A DNA stretch of 36,409 nt, from contig DBTA01000020.1 in NCBI GenBank assembly GCA_002306815.1, positions 1 through 36,409 of the forward strand, read 5' to 3'. The stretch's first letter is position 1, and each line of letters opens with the position of its first letter. The stretch comes from Dehalococcoidia bacterium UBA1328. Lineage in GTDB: Bacteria > Chloroflexota > Dehalococcoidia > Lucifugimonadales > Lucifugimonadaceae. Position numbers and translations under genes: made by a program. The notes below the pieces were generated by a model, which saw only the letters and a list, made by a program, of their open reading frames with translations, had not been told where the DNA came from and ran no database searches. Shown here in pieces: positions 16,490 through 24,725 of this stretch.

Positions 16490-17563
16490 TTGAAATACCG
16501 CCAGCTACAGTCGACCGACCTAACCGTTTCCGAGGTTGGATTCGGTGTGTGGAGTGTCAGCATGAACTGGTGGGGCGAGGTGAATGAAGAACAGGGCATT
16601 AAACTGCTCCGCCACGCCTACGAAAAAGGAATTACGTTCTACGACACCGCTGACACCTATGGTGCCGGATACGGTGAGGAGATTCTTCCAAAAGCGTTGG
16701 CGGACAAACGCAGCGACATCGTCGTCGGAACTAAGTTCGGCTACGACATTGAAGCTCCTAGACACGGACACCAGGAACGTCCCCAGATATGGGATCCAGA
16801 TTTCGTGAAGCGAGCTTGCGAGAACAGCCTTAGACGACTTGATACCGACTACATCGATCTGTATCAGTTCCACAACCCACGACTTGAATCTCTTCAGCGT
16901 GAAGACACAGTTGCTGCACTCGAAGACCTCAAGTCTGAGGGGAAAATTCGGCACTACGCAGTAGCGGTCGGTCCTGACATCGGTTGGCTTGAAGAGGGCA
17001 TGTACACGATCAACGACATTAAAGTTCCTGCCGAAGTGATCTACTCGATCCTCGAACAGGACCCTGCCGACCTGATGATCGAGGCGGCAACGAAGCAGGG
17101 TGTCGGGCTTTATTCTCGGGTGCCTCACGCTTCAGGAATGCTCGACGGCAAATACACGAAAGACACCGTGCTCGACGAAAGTCCGTTTGATCCTTCCGAC
17201 CACAGAGCATACCGACGCATGCACTGGCTTAAGAACTCGATCAAAAAGCTGCAACAGATCGATTTCCTGTTCACAGGTAAACCGGCAACTGTTGGTCAGA
17301 TAGCCGTTAAGTTCACTCTGATTCCAGAAATCATGGCTTCCTGCCTGCCGACAATGACGAGTATCGAACAGATCGACGAATACACCGCTGCTTGCGATAT
17401 CGATGATATTCCGAAGGCTGAACTCGATCGACTGGCACCGCTCTATACTGACAACTTTGGACTAGGCGCACCTGACCCACAGAAATCGAGTACGTCAGCA
17501 ACAGGATGGGTCGACCACAACGGCAACCCGGTCGATCGTAAGTTGATGGTACCGGGCGAGTAA
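16490..17563 (+). CDS. Aldo/keto reductase
   Basis: A 357-aa (beta/alpha)8 NADPH-dependent oxidoreductase. The catalytic tetrad is complete: D and Y in FYDTADTYGAGYGE, K in VVGTKFGYD and H in LYQFHNP. The start is TTG at 16490; an ATG six bases earlier is out of frame, and AGG at 16478-16480 gives an acceptable site. The C-terminal part (after LPTMTSIEQIDEY) carries a roughly 35-residue extension rich in D, G and P. It converges on the EVE-domain gene with a 27-nt gap. Substrate unknown; an aldose or small carbonyl compound is typical. Confidence 0.9.
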   Translation: MKYRQLQSTDLTVSEVGFGVWSVSMNWWGEVNEEQGIKLLRHAYEKGITFYDTADTYGAGYGEEILPKALADKRSDIVVGTKFGYDIEAPRHGHQERPQIWDPDFVKRACENSLRRLDTDYIDLYQFHNPRLESLQREDTVAALEDLKSEGKIRHYAVAVGPDIGWLEEGMYTINDIKVPAEVIYSILEQDPADLMIEAATKQGVGLYSRVPHASGMLDGKYTKDTVLDESPFDPSDHRAYRRMHWLKNSIKKLQQIDFLFTGKPATVGQIAVKFTLIPEIMASCLPTMTSIEQIDEYTAACDIDDIPKAELDRLAPLYTDNFGLGAPDPQKSSTSATGWVDHNGNPVDRKLMVPGE

Positions 17564-17566
17564 TCA

Positions 17567-17589
17567 CGATTCCCGAAAACTGAGAATCG
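17567..17589. terminator. Candidate bidirectional terminator hairpin between convergent genes
   Basis: CGATTC (17567-17572) pairs with GAATCG (17584-17589) around an 11-nt loop containing AAAA, filling the 27-nt gap between the convergent aldo/keto reductase and EVE genes. The stem is short and there is no good T-run on either side, so this is only a weak candidate. Confidence 0.3.
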
Positions 17590-17590
17590 G

Positions 17591-18223
17591 TTACTTCTTT
17601 TTCTGATTTCGCCTGCGGTATGAGCTTTTTCGGTTTTTACGCGCAACCGGAAGCCGTTTGCCTCGTTTCTCGGGCTCAGATTCCGAATAAACATAATCCT
17701 TTGAAACAGCACCCTCAACTGCGTCCGCTGATTCAGCCGCAGCTTGTTCAGGCGATTCCGTCTCGCCGGTCCCGGACTCACCTTTCACTCGACGCAACTC
17801 GGCTTCTAAGAAATTGAAGTCGCGCTGAGGAATGATGTGCAGCATGCCGTAGAACGCATGAGGCCAGAGATGAGGAGGCCACTTCTTCACATACTCCATC
17901 GTGGGACCTATTTGAAACGCGTCGACGTAACTCGATTCTTCGAGCACCACGTCTGGGTTGAGTTCGACACGATGAGGAAACGTTTCCTCGTCCCGGTGAT
18001 GTTTCCAGATTCGCTCATCGTCCTCGAAACTGTCAGATATCACAGTTGCCGTGGCGGCGAATCCCTTCTTGTCCGACACGTAGTACAGAACTCTGTCTTC
18101 CGGTCCCATCCGAACCGCTTTCTTACGATTCTTCGAGTCAACGCCCTGCATGTTAAAGCCGCGCTCGCGGGTTATGTCCAGGTTTTCCTGGGTCGTCACA
18201 AGCATCCAAAAGGTTTTACCCAT
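17591..18223 (-). CDS. EVE-domain (PUA-like) protein with basic low-complexity tail
   Basis: A 210-aa protein. Residues 4-145 resemble the EVE domain: an initial FWMLVTTQEN strand, R-M-G-P-E-D-RVLYYVS (the MkxGD-Y-S block) and a closing HAFYGMLHIIP segment. EVE domains are PUA-like folds that bind modified bases in DNA or RNA. Residues 146-210 are a disordered acidic stretch followed by a strongly basic end (SYRRRNQKKK), likely a nucleic-acid contact. It is divergent from a HhH-GPD base-excision glycosylase gene. Both are nucleic-acid base-related, so a functional link is possible. ATG start at 18223. Confidence 0.75.
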   Translation of the reverse strand: MGKTFWMLVTTQENLDITRERGFNMQGVDSKNRKKAVRMGPEDRVLYYVSDKKGFAATATVISDSFEDDERIWKHHRDEETFPHRVELNPDVVLEESSYVDAFQIGPTMEYVKKWPPHLWPHAFYGMLHIIPQRDFNFLEAELRRVKGESGTGETESPEQAAAESADAVEGAVSKDYVYSESEPEKRGKRLPVARKNRKSSYRRRNQKKK

Positions 18224-18386
18224 AAATCGGCGACTCCGCGCTCCGTAGTTAGCTGCGCATGCATCAATGATATTTCACCTGACAAATCTCATGTAAATCT
18301 ACGTTAAACTCCCGGTATACCGACTATGCCTCTTCAACCGGAATCAACGAATCGACATCGAGGATTGCACTCTGTGAACTCAAACA

Positions 18387-19084
18387 GTGAATAACGACAG
18401 ACTACCTGCGAGCCTTCGTGCGGAGATTCGGGTCAATCTCTTCAGTTGGGGAGCGAACAACAAACGCTCATTCCCCTGGCGCCGAGGGCTACCGTTTTGG
18501 CAGGGACTCGTCGTCGAATGCATGCTCCAACGAACACGTGCGGATCAAGTCAGTCCTGTGTTCGAACAACTCATGTCAACATTCCCCACCCTCAAGTCGC
18601 TAAGGTCCGCGAAAGATTCAGATCTTCATGCGATCTTGACACCGCTAGCGCTCCAGTGGCGCATCCGCAACGTTGTCGACCTACTGAGGGTGCTGTCGAA
18701 CCGAAACGGTCGAATCAAAAAAACAATTGAAGATCTCAAAAAGTTGCCAGGTGTTGGCGATTACTCTGCGGCAGCGGCTCTCACGTTCTATGGTGGGCAG
18801 AAAGCTACCATCATCGATGCAAACACGGTCCGAGTCAGAGCGCGAATTGTCGGTGAAAAGTTTGGCCCGGAGACCCGTAGGAAAAGTTGCCCCAGGATAA
18901 GTGCGCGGCTTGACAGCCACATTGACAGCCACCCGAGGTGGACTGTGGCGGTCAACTCCAGTCTTTGATGGACGGACTACACCGAATTTGAACTCAATCA
19001 CAGTCTTCAATGGACGTTGATGCACTGTTCGGATGGAACTGCAAATTCGGATGCCGTCAGTCACCGCTTCCGAGCCGCCATTAA
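18387..19084 (+). pseudogene. MutY-like HhH-GPD adenine/thymine glycosylase, broken 3' end
   Basis: The first 193 codons (GTG at 18387 to TGA at 18966-18968) carry an intact HhH-GPD core: FPWR, the catalytic-site E44 in VVECMLQRTRADQV, the helix-hairpin-helix LPGVGDYSAAAAL (120-132) and D144 in IDANTVRVRAR. Homologues continue with an N-x-(A/S)LMD motif and a C-x6-C-x2-C-x5-C iron-sulfur loop. Here that part survives only in other frames: after the TGA the same frame gives TEFELNHSL, then a shift near 19008 gives MDVDALF and KFGCRQSPLPSRH, ending TAA at 19082-19084. In the loop only one of four cysteines remains (G, C, S, H). The most likely reading is a decayed gene; a truncated active protein is possible. 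Confidence 0.6.
18952..19015 (+). repeat. Imperfect 22-bp direct repeat inside the broken glycosylase gene
   Basis: Positions 18952-18973 and 18994-19015 match at 17 of 22 bases and are 42 nt apart, in phase. Both copies encode an N-x-S-L then, in a shifted frame, M-D. This suggests a local duplication at the LMD motif, possibly the lesion that broke the frame. Just upstream, TTGACAGCCAC also occurs twice 12 nt apart (about 18910-18932). Confidence 0.4.
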
Positions 19085-19245
19085 CGGTCGAACCATCAAA
19101 CGAATCTCGGAATCCCTATTCGACCTTGGGAAATGGCCGATTTGAGATCGTCTGAAAGCCAACGCAAATAAGCAGATCTATCCGAGTGATTTGGCATGAG
19201 CGATATGATACCCACATCGAATAGAGCTTAATAACCGGCTTCCAG

Positions 19246-20139
19246 TTATTGATCAGGTCGAACCTGGTACTTGCTTCGAATCCAGATCGCTGCGGCATTC
19301 ATGCTCAACAACACCAACAGCAAAACGATAATCCCAGCGGCGGCAATACCTCGGAACTCGTGCTGTGGCTGGCTTACCCACGTAAAAATCTGTAGCGGCA
19401 GAACCGTAAACTTGGAGTCAGGAGTTGTTGGGACGAAGGTAACCCATACAAGTGACGAGATGATCAAGATCGGCGCTGACTCACCAATCGCTCGCGAAAG
19501 CGCCAGGATAATTCCACTCATCATTCCTGGCAGTGCCTGTGGCAGCACGATCGCTTTTACAACCTGCCACTTATTCGCACCCATGGCGTAGCCGGCATCT
19601 CTGTAGCTCGACGGCACGGCTTTGATCGCTTCTTGCGAAGCTATCACAACGATCGGGAGGATCAGGAGCGTCATAGTCAAAGCGCCGGCGGTTACATTGC
19701 GAGAGCCGTTGAACAGAAATTGAACAAATACGGCGAGACCAAGCAATCCGTAAATCACACTGGGCACTCCGGCAAGGTTAGCGATATTCAACTCGATCAT
19801 CCTGTTGATTCGGTTTTTCGCAGCGAACTCTTCAAGATAGATCGCGGTACCGACCCCGATCGGTATCGTCAGCAGGGCGGTCATTGCCACTACCCAGACG
19901 GTTCCGGCAAGAGGAGCGAGAATTCCCGATTCCAGCGGTTTGCGTGATGCGTAGCTGCTCAGGAACGGCCAATCAATGAATGGTAGTCCGTCTATCAGGA
20001 CATCGATAAGTAGTGATGCCAAACCCAGAATGCCAACGATTACGGCCGCGACGAAGGTCGTGAAAAACATCTGGTCACGAATTACCCGGAAGCGATGTGA
20101 CCTATTGTGGCTGACTGAAGAAGTATCTGACTTATTCAT
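19246..20139 (-). CDS. pstA: Phosphate ABC transporter permease PstA
   Basis: A 297-aa inner-membrane permease with about six TM helices. The binding-protein-dependent transport loop EAIKAVPSSYRDAGYAMGANKWQ is clear, as are GVGTAIYLEEFA and GVPSVIYGLLGLAVF, all PstA/PstC hallmarks. It overlaps pstC by 8 nt, so the two are translationally coupled. It partners with PstC in the high-affinity phosphate importer. No pstB or phoU follows: the next 107 nt contain no gene and then comes the broken glycosylase on the other strand. The ATG at 20139 is preferred. Confidence 0.95.
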   Translation of the reverse strand: MNKSDTSSVSHNRSHRFRVIRDQMFFTTFVAAVIVGILGLASLLIDVLIDGLPFIDWPFLSSYASRKPLESGILAPLAGTVWVVAMTALLTIPIGVGTAIYLEEFAAKNRINRMIELNIANLAGVPSVIYGLLGLAVFVQFLFNGSRNVTAGALTMTLLILPIVVIASQEAIKAVPSSYRDAGYAMGANKWQVVKAIVLPQALPGMMSGIILALSRAIGESAPILIISSLVWVTFVPTTPDSKFTVLPLQIFTWVSQPQHEFRGIAAAGIIVLLLVLLSMNAAAIWIRSKYQVRPDQ

Positions 20140-21082
20140 AAACCTGCCTGAATCGAGAAATTACCCATCGCCCAACGATGTTCATTGCTAGGGTCATTAC
20201 GAACAGCAGCAAGCCAACCGCGAAGATCGTCTTGTATTCCAGTGATCCCTGCGGAGTTTCACCGAGACTGACTTGAACGATATACGCCGTCATAGCCTGA
20301 ATACTCTCAAGGGGGTTGAGCGTGAGGTTCGGCGTGGCCCCTGCAGCGATCTTCACTATCATGGTTTCGCCAATCGCCCGCGATACAGCGAGTATGAACG
20401 ACGCCACGATCCCTGATAGAGCAGCGGGTATTACAACTTTGGTCGAGACTTCGAATCGAGTTGCACCAAGGGCGTACGCTGCGTCACGAAGTGAGCGTGG
20501 CACCGCAACCATGGCATCTTCGCTCAATGTTGAGACCATCGGCATGATCATGAGTCCCATAACCAAGCCTGCGGACAATGCGTTGAACACGATTACCTGA
20601 TCGTGCCCAAAGATGTTCTGAAGTATCGGAGTCACAAACGTTAGTGCGAAATATCCGTATACAACGGTCGGGATACCAGCGAGTACCTCCAGAATCGGTT
20701 TCAGAATACGGCGCAATCGCTCGGGGGCGTACTCAGACAGGAATATCGCCGCGCCAAGTCCAAGGGTTAAAGAAACAACACCCGCAATCACGGCGACAAG
20801 AAGAGTTCCTCCAACGAGCGATAGCACTCCGAATTTCTGAGGTGAGAAAAGCGGTGCCCATTCGGTTCCGGTTAAGAAGTCCCATACCGAAACTTCCGCA
20901 AAGAACCCGATACTCTGAGCGACCAGAATGATTACGATTCCGACGGTGGTAAAAATCGAAATCGCAGCAGCGGCGCGCAATGTCCATGAAACGATTGTCT
21001 GTTCCCTATGCTGCCGTTTACGTCTTCGAGCTACAGCATCGAGCTGAGCCTGCATTTTTCCGACTTTGACTGCGGTTGCCAT
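20132..21082 (-). CDS. pstC: Phosphate ABC transporter permease PstC
   Basis: A 316-aa inner-membrane permease. A basic cytosolic N-terminus (residues 1-28, RRRKRQHRE) precedes about six TM helices. The EAA-type loop DAMVAVPRSLRDAAYALGAT and GIPTVVYGYFALTF identify PstC. Downstream of pstS by 171 nt and upstream of pstA with an 8-nt overlap. Expected to be induced under phosphate limitation together with pstS, through either read-through from the pstS promoter or its own promoter. Confidence 0.95.
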   Translation of the reverse strand: MATAVKVGKMQAQLDAVARRRKRQHREQTIVSWTLRAAAAISIFTTVGIVIILVAQSIGFFAEVSVWDFLTGTEWAPLFSPQKFGVLSLVGGTLLVAVIAGVVSLTLGLGAAIFLSEYAPERLRRILKPILEVLAGIPTVVYGYFALTFVTPILQNIFGHDQVIVFNALSAGLVMGLMIMPMVSTLSEDAMVAVPRSLRDAAYALGATRFEVSTKVVIPAALSGIVASFILAVSRAIGETMIVKIAAGATPNLTLNPLESIQAMTAYIVQVSLGETPQGSLEYKTIFAVGLLLFVMTLAMNIVGRWVISRFRQVYE

Positions 21083-21111
21083 CTAATGATTCGGGTAAAA
21101 ATTTCTGTGGC

Positions 21112-21132
21112 GCGATATCGATTTCATATCGC
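21112..21132 (-). other. Intergenic hairpin between pstS and pstC
   Basis: GCGATAT (21112-21118) and ATATCGC (21126-21132) form a perfect 7-bp stem with a 7-nt loop, 30 nt before the pstC start. A U-rich ATTTTT follows about 12 nt later on the transcript. Such a structure between a binding-protein gene and its permeases often sets a higher PstS:PstC ratio by partial termination or by protecting the upstream mRNA from 3' decay. That role is inferred here. Confidence 0.45.
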
Positions 21133-21253
21133 CTGTACGCGAAACACTCTTAGTGAGCATGAGTTTCTCGCTCTCCTCGACCAAGAGTGCATGTCAATTG
21201 TTAACCGTCGGTTAGGGATCAGCCAATTTTCACGCCTGATCTTACGTCAGGAG

Positions 21254-22192
21254 TTAGTTCAGTTGGTCAAGCTGCGACTGGTAATCGGCGGCTGACAGTC
21301 CGACGTATCCAACTTCTTCTGCAAGCTCACCTGCGTTGTTCATATAGAACTCGATGAAGTCTCGGACCTCTGGTCGGTCCATCGAAGAGTTGTTGACGTA
21401 GATGAACATCTCACGAGACAGTGGCGAGTACGAACCATCGTTGATAGTTTCGATACTAGGAACGACACATCCTGAACCACCATCGACCGCCAGAACGTTT
21501 AGCAGCGAGGAGTTCTCGACGTAGTAGGCGTAACCGAAGTATCCCATTGCGCCCTGGTCTCCAGAAACACCCTGAACAAGGACGTTGTCATCCGAAGCTG
21601 CGGTGTAATCGGATCGGCTGGCGTCTTCTTCTTCATTGATTTCAGCCGTGAAGTAATCGAATGTTCCCGAATCGGTGTCAGGACCATAGAGACGAAGTGG
21701 CTTGTCGGGGAAAGTCGAGCGCACCTCGTTCCAGTTGCTGACTTGCGATCCCGGTTCCCAGATCATTTTTAATTCTGCAGTGGTCAAACACTCGGCAAAA
21801 TCATTCGACTTGTTAAGCACCACAGAGAGACCGTCGTAAGCGATCACAAACTGTGTGAATGACACTCCATTTTGTTCGGCAAGAGCTGCTTCCGATTCTT
21901 TGATGGGTCGCGACGCGTTGGAAATATCTGTCTCGTCTTCTACAAAGCGCTTGAATCCACCGCCTGTTCCGGAAATACCAACAGGAATTTGAACGTGTGA
22001 ATGTTCTCGGCGGAACTCTTCCGCGACCGCCTGTGAGATTGGGAATACCGTTGACGACCCGTCAATGACTATTTCAGAAGGATCTTCGGAAGAACCGCCT
22101 TCAGCACCACCACAAGCGGCAATGACTGCGACCATCAATATCGATACTAGTGAAAGCACGGTTTCTGAATATCTTTTTGTTTTCATTCTCAT
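21254..22192 (-). CDS. pstS: Phosphate-binding lipoprotein PstS
   Basis: A 312-aa solute-binding protein. An N-terminal lipoprotein signal (basic MRMKTKR, hydrophobic core, lipobox VIAAC with C27) is followed by a G/S/E-rich linker. The phosphate-pocket motifs are present: DGSSTVFPISQAVAEEF, GISGTGGGFKRF and PDTDSGTFDYF. It is a membrane-anchored phosphate receptor for PstCA. Gene order is phoB-phoR-like regulators, then a Pho-box-like array, then pstS, consistent with phosphate-starvation control. Start at ATG 22192, or the ATG two codons later (22186). Confidence 0.95.
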   Translation of the reverse strand: MRMKTKRYSETVLSLVSILMVAVIAACGGAEGGSSEDPSEIVIDGSSTVFPISQAVAEEFRREHSHVQIPVGISGTGGGFKRFVEDETDISNASRPIKESEAALAEQNGVSFTQFVIAYDGLSVVLNKSNDFAECLTTAELKMIWEPGSQVSNWNEVRSTFPDKPLRLYGPDTDSGTFDYFTAEINEEEDASRSDYTAASDDNVLVQGVSGDQGAMGYFGYAYYVENSSLLNVLAVDGGSGCVVPSIETINDGSYSPLSREMFIYVNNSSMDRPEVRDFIEFYMNNAGELAEEVGYVGLSAADYQSQLDQLN

Positions 22193-22294
22193 TTACTCTG
22201 TTCTATCTTCCATTCGTTCACCAGCAAGGTATGTAAGTCGTTCGGTCTTGTTCGATTCCTAGTGAAGAGTCCTACTTCACAGTCATTCGCCTCC

Positions 22295-22343
22295 GTTAAA
22301 TGACGATTAAAGAACGCTGAATTTCAGTTAAAGATTCGTTAAA
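22295..22343 (-). promoter_or_regulatory. Pho-box-like array of TTTAAC repeats upstream of pstS
   Basis: On the minus strand, TTTAAC (22338-22343), TTTAAC (22327-22332), TTCAGC (22316-22321), TTTAAT (22306-22311) and TTTAAC (22295-22300) follow each other at start-to-start spacings of 11, 11, 10 and 11 bp. PhoB (E. coli) and PhoP (Bacillus) bind direct repeats with this 11-bp period, one subunit per repeat. The array is about 100 nt ahead of pstS and immediately after the PhoR-like gene. It was found by eye from spacing, not by a matrix scan. Confidence 0.7.
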
Positions 22344-22394
22344 TCGAAATACAGCTAAACCCGGACTGATGACCCAGCTAAATCGGTTCGACAG

Positions 22395-23735
22395 CTATGA
22401 ACGGCCTAGTGGGATGGCGAAAGCGAACTCGCTGCCTTCACCGATGGTGCTGGAAGCAGAAATTGCTCCACCGTGTGCATCGACAAGATGTCTAACTATG
22501 GCGAGCCCGAGTCCTGTGCCCGGCTGTGTCCGAGCAGGGTCGGTCTTGAAGAATCTTTCGAAAATATGCGGTAAATGTTCCGGCTCTATCCCTTGTCCGG
22601 TATCCGAAACCGTAAACCAGATCGATCGCTCATCGACCCAACTGTTCAGCGTGATTACACCGCCAGGAGGTGTCCACTTAACGGCGTTGCTAATCAAATT
22701 TGTGAACACATGACCGATTTTTTCTGGGTCGACAGAAACCTCAGGCAGATCGTGAGGGACGGTGGATTCAAGCTTTAGGTCAGTCTCAGTCGCAACCGCC
22801 ATAAATTGACTAATCGAGTCATCGACAAGCTTGGAGGGTGAAACCAACTCCAGTTCAAGTGGAGACTCTCCCGATTCGAGCCGGGATAGCTCGAGCATCT
22901 CCGTGATCAATTTATCCATCCTGTCGACGTCTTGCCGAATCATCTTCAGGAACTGCTCGCGCCCTTCAGGATCTTCAGCTGCGCCTCGTTGAAGCGTTTC
23001 CGCAGAAGCGCGTATGCCAGCAACGGGCGTCCGAAGTTCATGTGAGGCGTTAGAAACGAACTCTCGGCGCGTCGTGTCCAGACGACGAACATCGGTCAGA
23101 TCAGTGAGGATTATCAAAGCTCGAACCGCGCCAGTCTCGGGTCGAGGGAAAGGCGTTGATACCGCTCGCAAGATCCGACTGTTGTCGAACAATTCGATTT
23201 CGGCAGAAACCGTTCGATCGCCTTCGATGGAGCGGTTAATCACATTGATGACATCTGGATGATTCGTAAGTGTCGATAGCTGCATACCGGGTTCAACATC
23301 ACCGGCCGTCAACAACATCTCTATAGACGCCGGGTTCGCTGATTCGATGATTCCTTGATCATCGACAACTACAACACCTTCCTGCATCGAATCGAGTATA
23401 GAAGCGAGACGAATACGCTCAGCAAAGTCTTCAGCAGTCTCTTCGCCAACTCGATCCATAAGTCGATTAACAGCACGAGCAATCCGTGCCAGTTCAGCCG
23501 GTCCAGCAGGATCGAGTCGGTGTGTTGGTTCGATCGACGTTGCTCTGATTACGCCGTCAGTAACTTCTGCAAACTGATTCGTAAGATGGAGCGAGAGGAA
23601 AACGACGGCGATCAGCGCCAGAATCCCAGCGAGAATGGTTCCGATTACGCCGAACAGAAGTGACGCGCTTGCGATCAGGATCACGAGAAGACTCGTTTCC
23701 ACGAGCATTCGCCATCTTATCGATACGTTTCCCAT
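22395..23735 (-). CDS. phoR: PhoR-like membrane sensor histidine kinase
   Basis: A 446-aa kinase. Two adjacent hydrophobic helices (about 10-50) with almost no periplasmic loop precede a HAMP-like linker (about 50-100), a PAS domain (about 105-215), a HisKA domain with phospho-acceptor H232 in SNASHELRTP, and HATPase_c with N box NLISNAVKW, G1 DTGQGI, F box FERFF and G2 GTGLGLAIV. The lack of a periplasmic sensor fits PhoR, which senses through the Pst complex. It follows the response regulator gene by 50 nt and precedes the Pho-box array and pstS. ATG at 23735 with GGAGAG five bases upstream. The name follows context as much as sequence. Confidence 0.85.
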   Translation of the reverse strand: MGNVSIRWRMLVETSLLVILIASASLLFGVIGTILAGILALIAVVFLSLHLTNQFAEVTDGVIRATSIEPTHRLDPAGPAELARIARAVNRLMDRVGEETAEDFAERIRLASILDSMQEGVVVVDDQGIIESANPASIEMLLTAGDVEPGMQLSTLTNHPDVINVINRSIEGDRTVSAEIELFDNSRILRAVSTPFPRPETGAVRALIILTDLTDVRRLDTTRREFVSNASHELRTPVAGIRASAETLQRGAAEDPEGREQFLKMIRQDVDRMDKLITEMLELSRLESGESPLELELVSPSKLVDDSISQFMAVATETDLKLESTVPHDLPEVSVDPEKIGHVFTNLISNAVKWTPPGGVITLNSWVDERSIWFTVSDTGQGIEPEHLPHIFERFFKTDPARTQPGTGLGLAIVRHLVDAHGGAISASSTIGEGSEFAFAIPLGRS

Positions 23736-23785
23736 CAGGCTCTCCGAGTCTCTTCTGGAGGTCTAACTAAATTTGCGCGAATTGC

Positions 23786-24514
23786 TCATACGTTAAGTCG
23801 ATATCCGACCCCGCGAACGGTTCCGAGACATACCGGGTTTGACGGATCTTGTTCGATCTTCAACCGCAGCCATCGTACGTGCACATCGACTGTTCTCGTA
23901 TCGCCGGAGTACTCGAATCCCCATACGTCTCGGAGCAATTGATCTCGGGTGTAAACCCGCCCCGGATTTGAGGCTAGGTGCGCTAGCAGGTCGAATTCAC
24001 GAGGTCGAAGATCTAGTTCTTTCCCTTGCAACGTGGCTGATCGAGCTCCTCGGTTGATCTTCAGCTCTCCAAGATCCAGTACTTCATCCTCAGATGATCC
24101 TGAAACCGTGCTCAGCATTTCCATACGCCGGATTTGAGCAGCAACCCTCGCCAACAACTCTCGCATACTGAAAGGTTTGGTCACATAGTCGTCCGCGCCG
24201 GACTCCAGACCACCGATCCGATCGATCTCAGAATCACGTGCTGTGAGCATGATGATTGGAACAATCGATCCGTCTATTCGGATCGCCTTGCAAACCTCAA
24301 TACCGTTCAAGCTCGGCAACATCAGGTCAAGAACGACAACATCAGGACCTTCCTGACGCATCATTACCAGTCCGTCACCACCATCTTCGACCGCAACAAC
24401 TTCATACCCATCAGCTACGAGGTTATAACGCAAAGCCTCACGAAGAGTGCGATCGTCTTCAATTACAAGAATCTTGAATTTCCTATTTGAGGAAGAGGGT
24501 ATAGTCAAGCGCAA
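23786..24514 (-). CDS. phoB: PhoB-like response regulator (OmpR/PhoB family)
   Basis: A 242-aa transcription factor. The receiver domain (about 13-130) has acidic E19/D20/D21, phospho-acceptor D63 (VVLDLMLP), T91 and K113 (TKPFS). A winged-helix Trans_reg_C domain (about 145-240) contains LRPREFDLLAHLASNPGRV and the recognition segment TRTVDVHVRWLR. It is expected to bind the 11-bp direct-repeat array upstream of pstS. No ATG precedes the receiver domain: TTG at 24514 or TTG at 24508 must serve, and GGA upstream fits the second slightly better in spacing. Cognate kinase gene directly downstream. Confidence 0.87.
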   Translation of the reverse strand: MRLTIPSSSNRKFKILVIEDDRTLREALRYNLVADGYEVVAVEDGGDGLVMMRQEGPDVVVLDLMLPSLNGIEVCKAIRIDGSIVPIIMLTARDSEIDRIGGLESGADDYVTKPFSMRELLARVAAQIRRMEMLSTVSGSSEDEVLDLGELKINRGARSATLQGKELDLRPREFDLLAHLASNPGRVYTRDQLLRDVWGFEYSGDTRTVDVHVRWLRLKIEQDPSNPVCLGTVRGVGYRLNV

Positions 24515-24634
24515 TAATTCCAGTAGCGTCGTATATGCTGGAAGTTTGATTACCGTACAAAGATGAGTATACGGACTCTGTCTGGATTATCCGATAGATA
24601 CCCAACGCAATAACGCCTATGACCAGTCGGAATT

Positions 24635-24653
24635 AAAAACAGCCTCATCGGCT
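24635..24653 (-). terminator. Weak candidate terminator after the Gfo/Idh gene
   Basis: On the minus strand AGCC-GATGA-GGCT (24641-24653) forms a 4-bp stem and is followed by GUUUUUAA. It lies about 75 nt after the oxidoreductase stop and could end the peptidase-oxidoreductase transcript before the regulator gene. The stem is too short for confidence. Confidence 0.3.
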
Positions 24654-24725
24654 CAGACGTGCGCCCACAGGATGATTGCAGAATCTGCATGGGTGGATGG
24701 AGAACCCACGAGTATTGCAGTGCTG

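Noticed and set aside
16520..17128. 202-aa minus-strand open frame opposite the aldo/keto reductase
   Set aside because: Antisense to a complete catalytic-tetrad reductase; no ribosome binding site or motif.
18960..18972. CTTTGA in the glycosylase gene as an RF2-type programmed +1 frameshift site
   Set aside because: A +1 shift gives no MutY-like continuation; the conserved MD appears only with a -1 shift and that frame stops after eight codons. There is no upstream Shine-Dalgarno-like stimulator.
24677..24708. Palindrome TGCAGAATCTGCA and a TGGGT/ACCCA hairpin after the Gfo/Idh gene
   Set aside because: Short stems without a T-run; no operator family recognised, likely chance.
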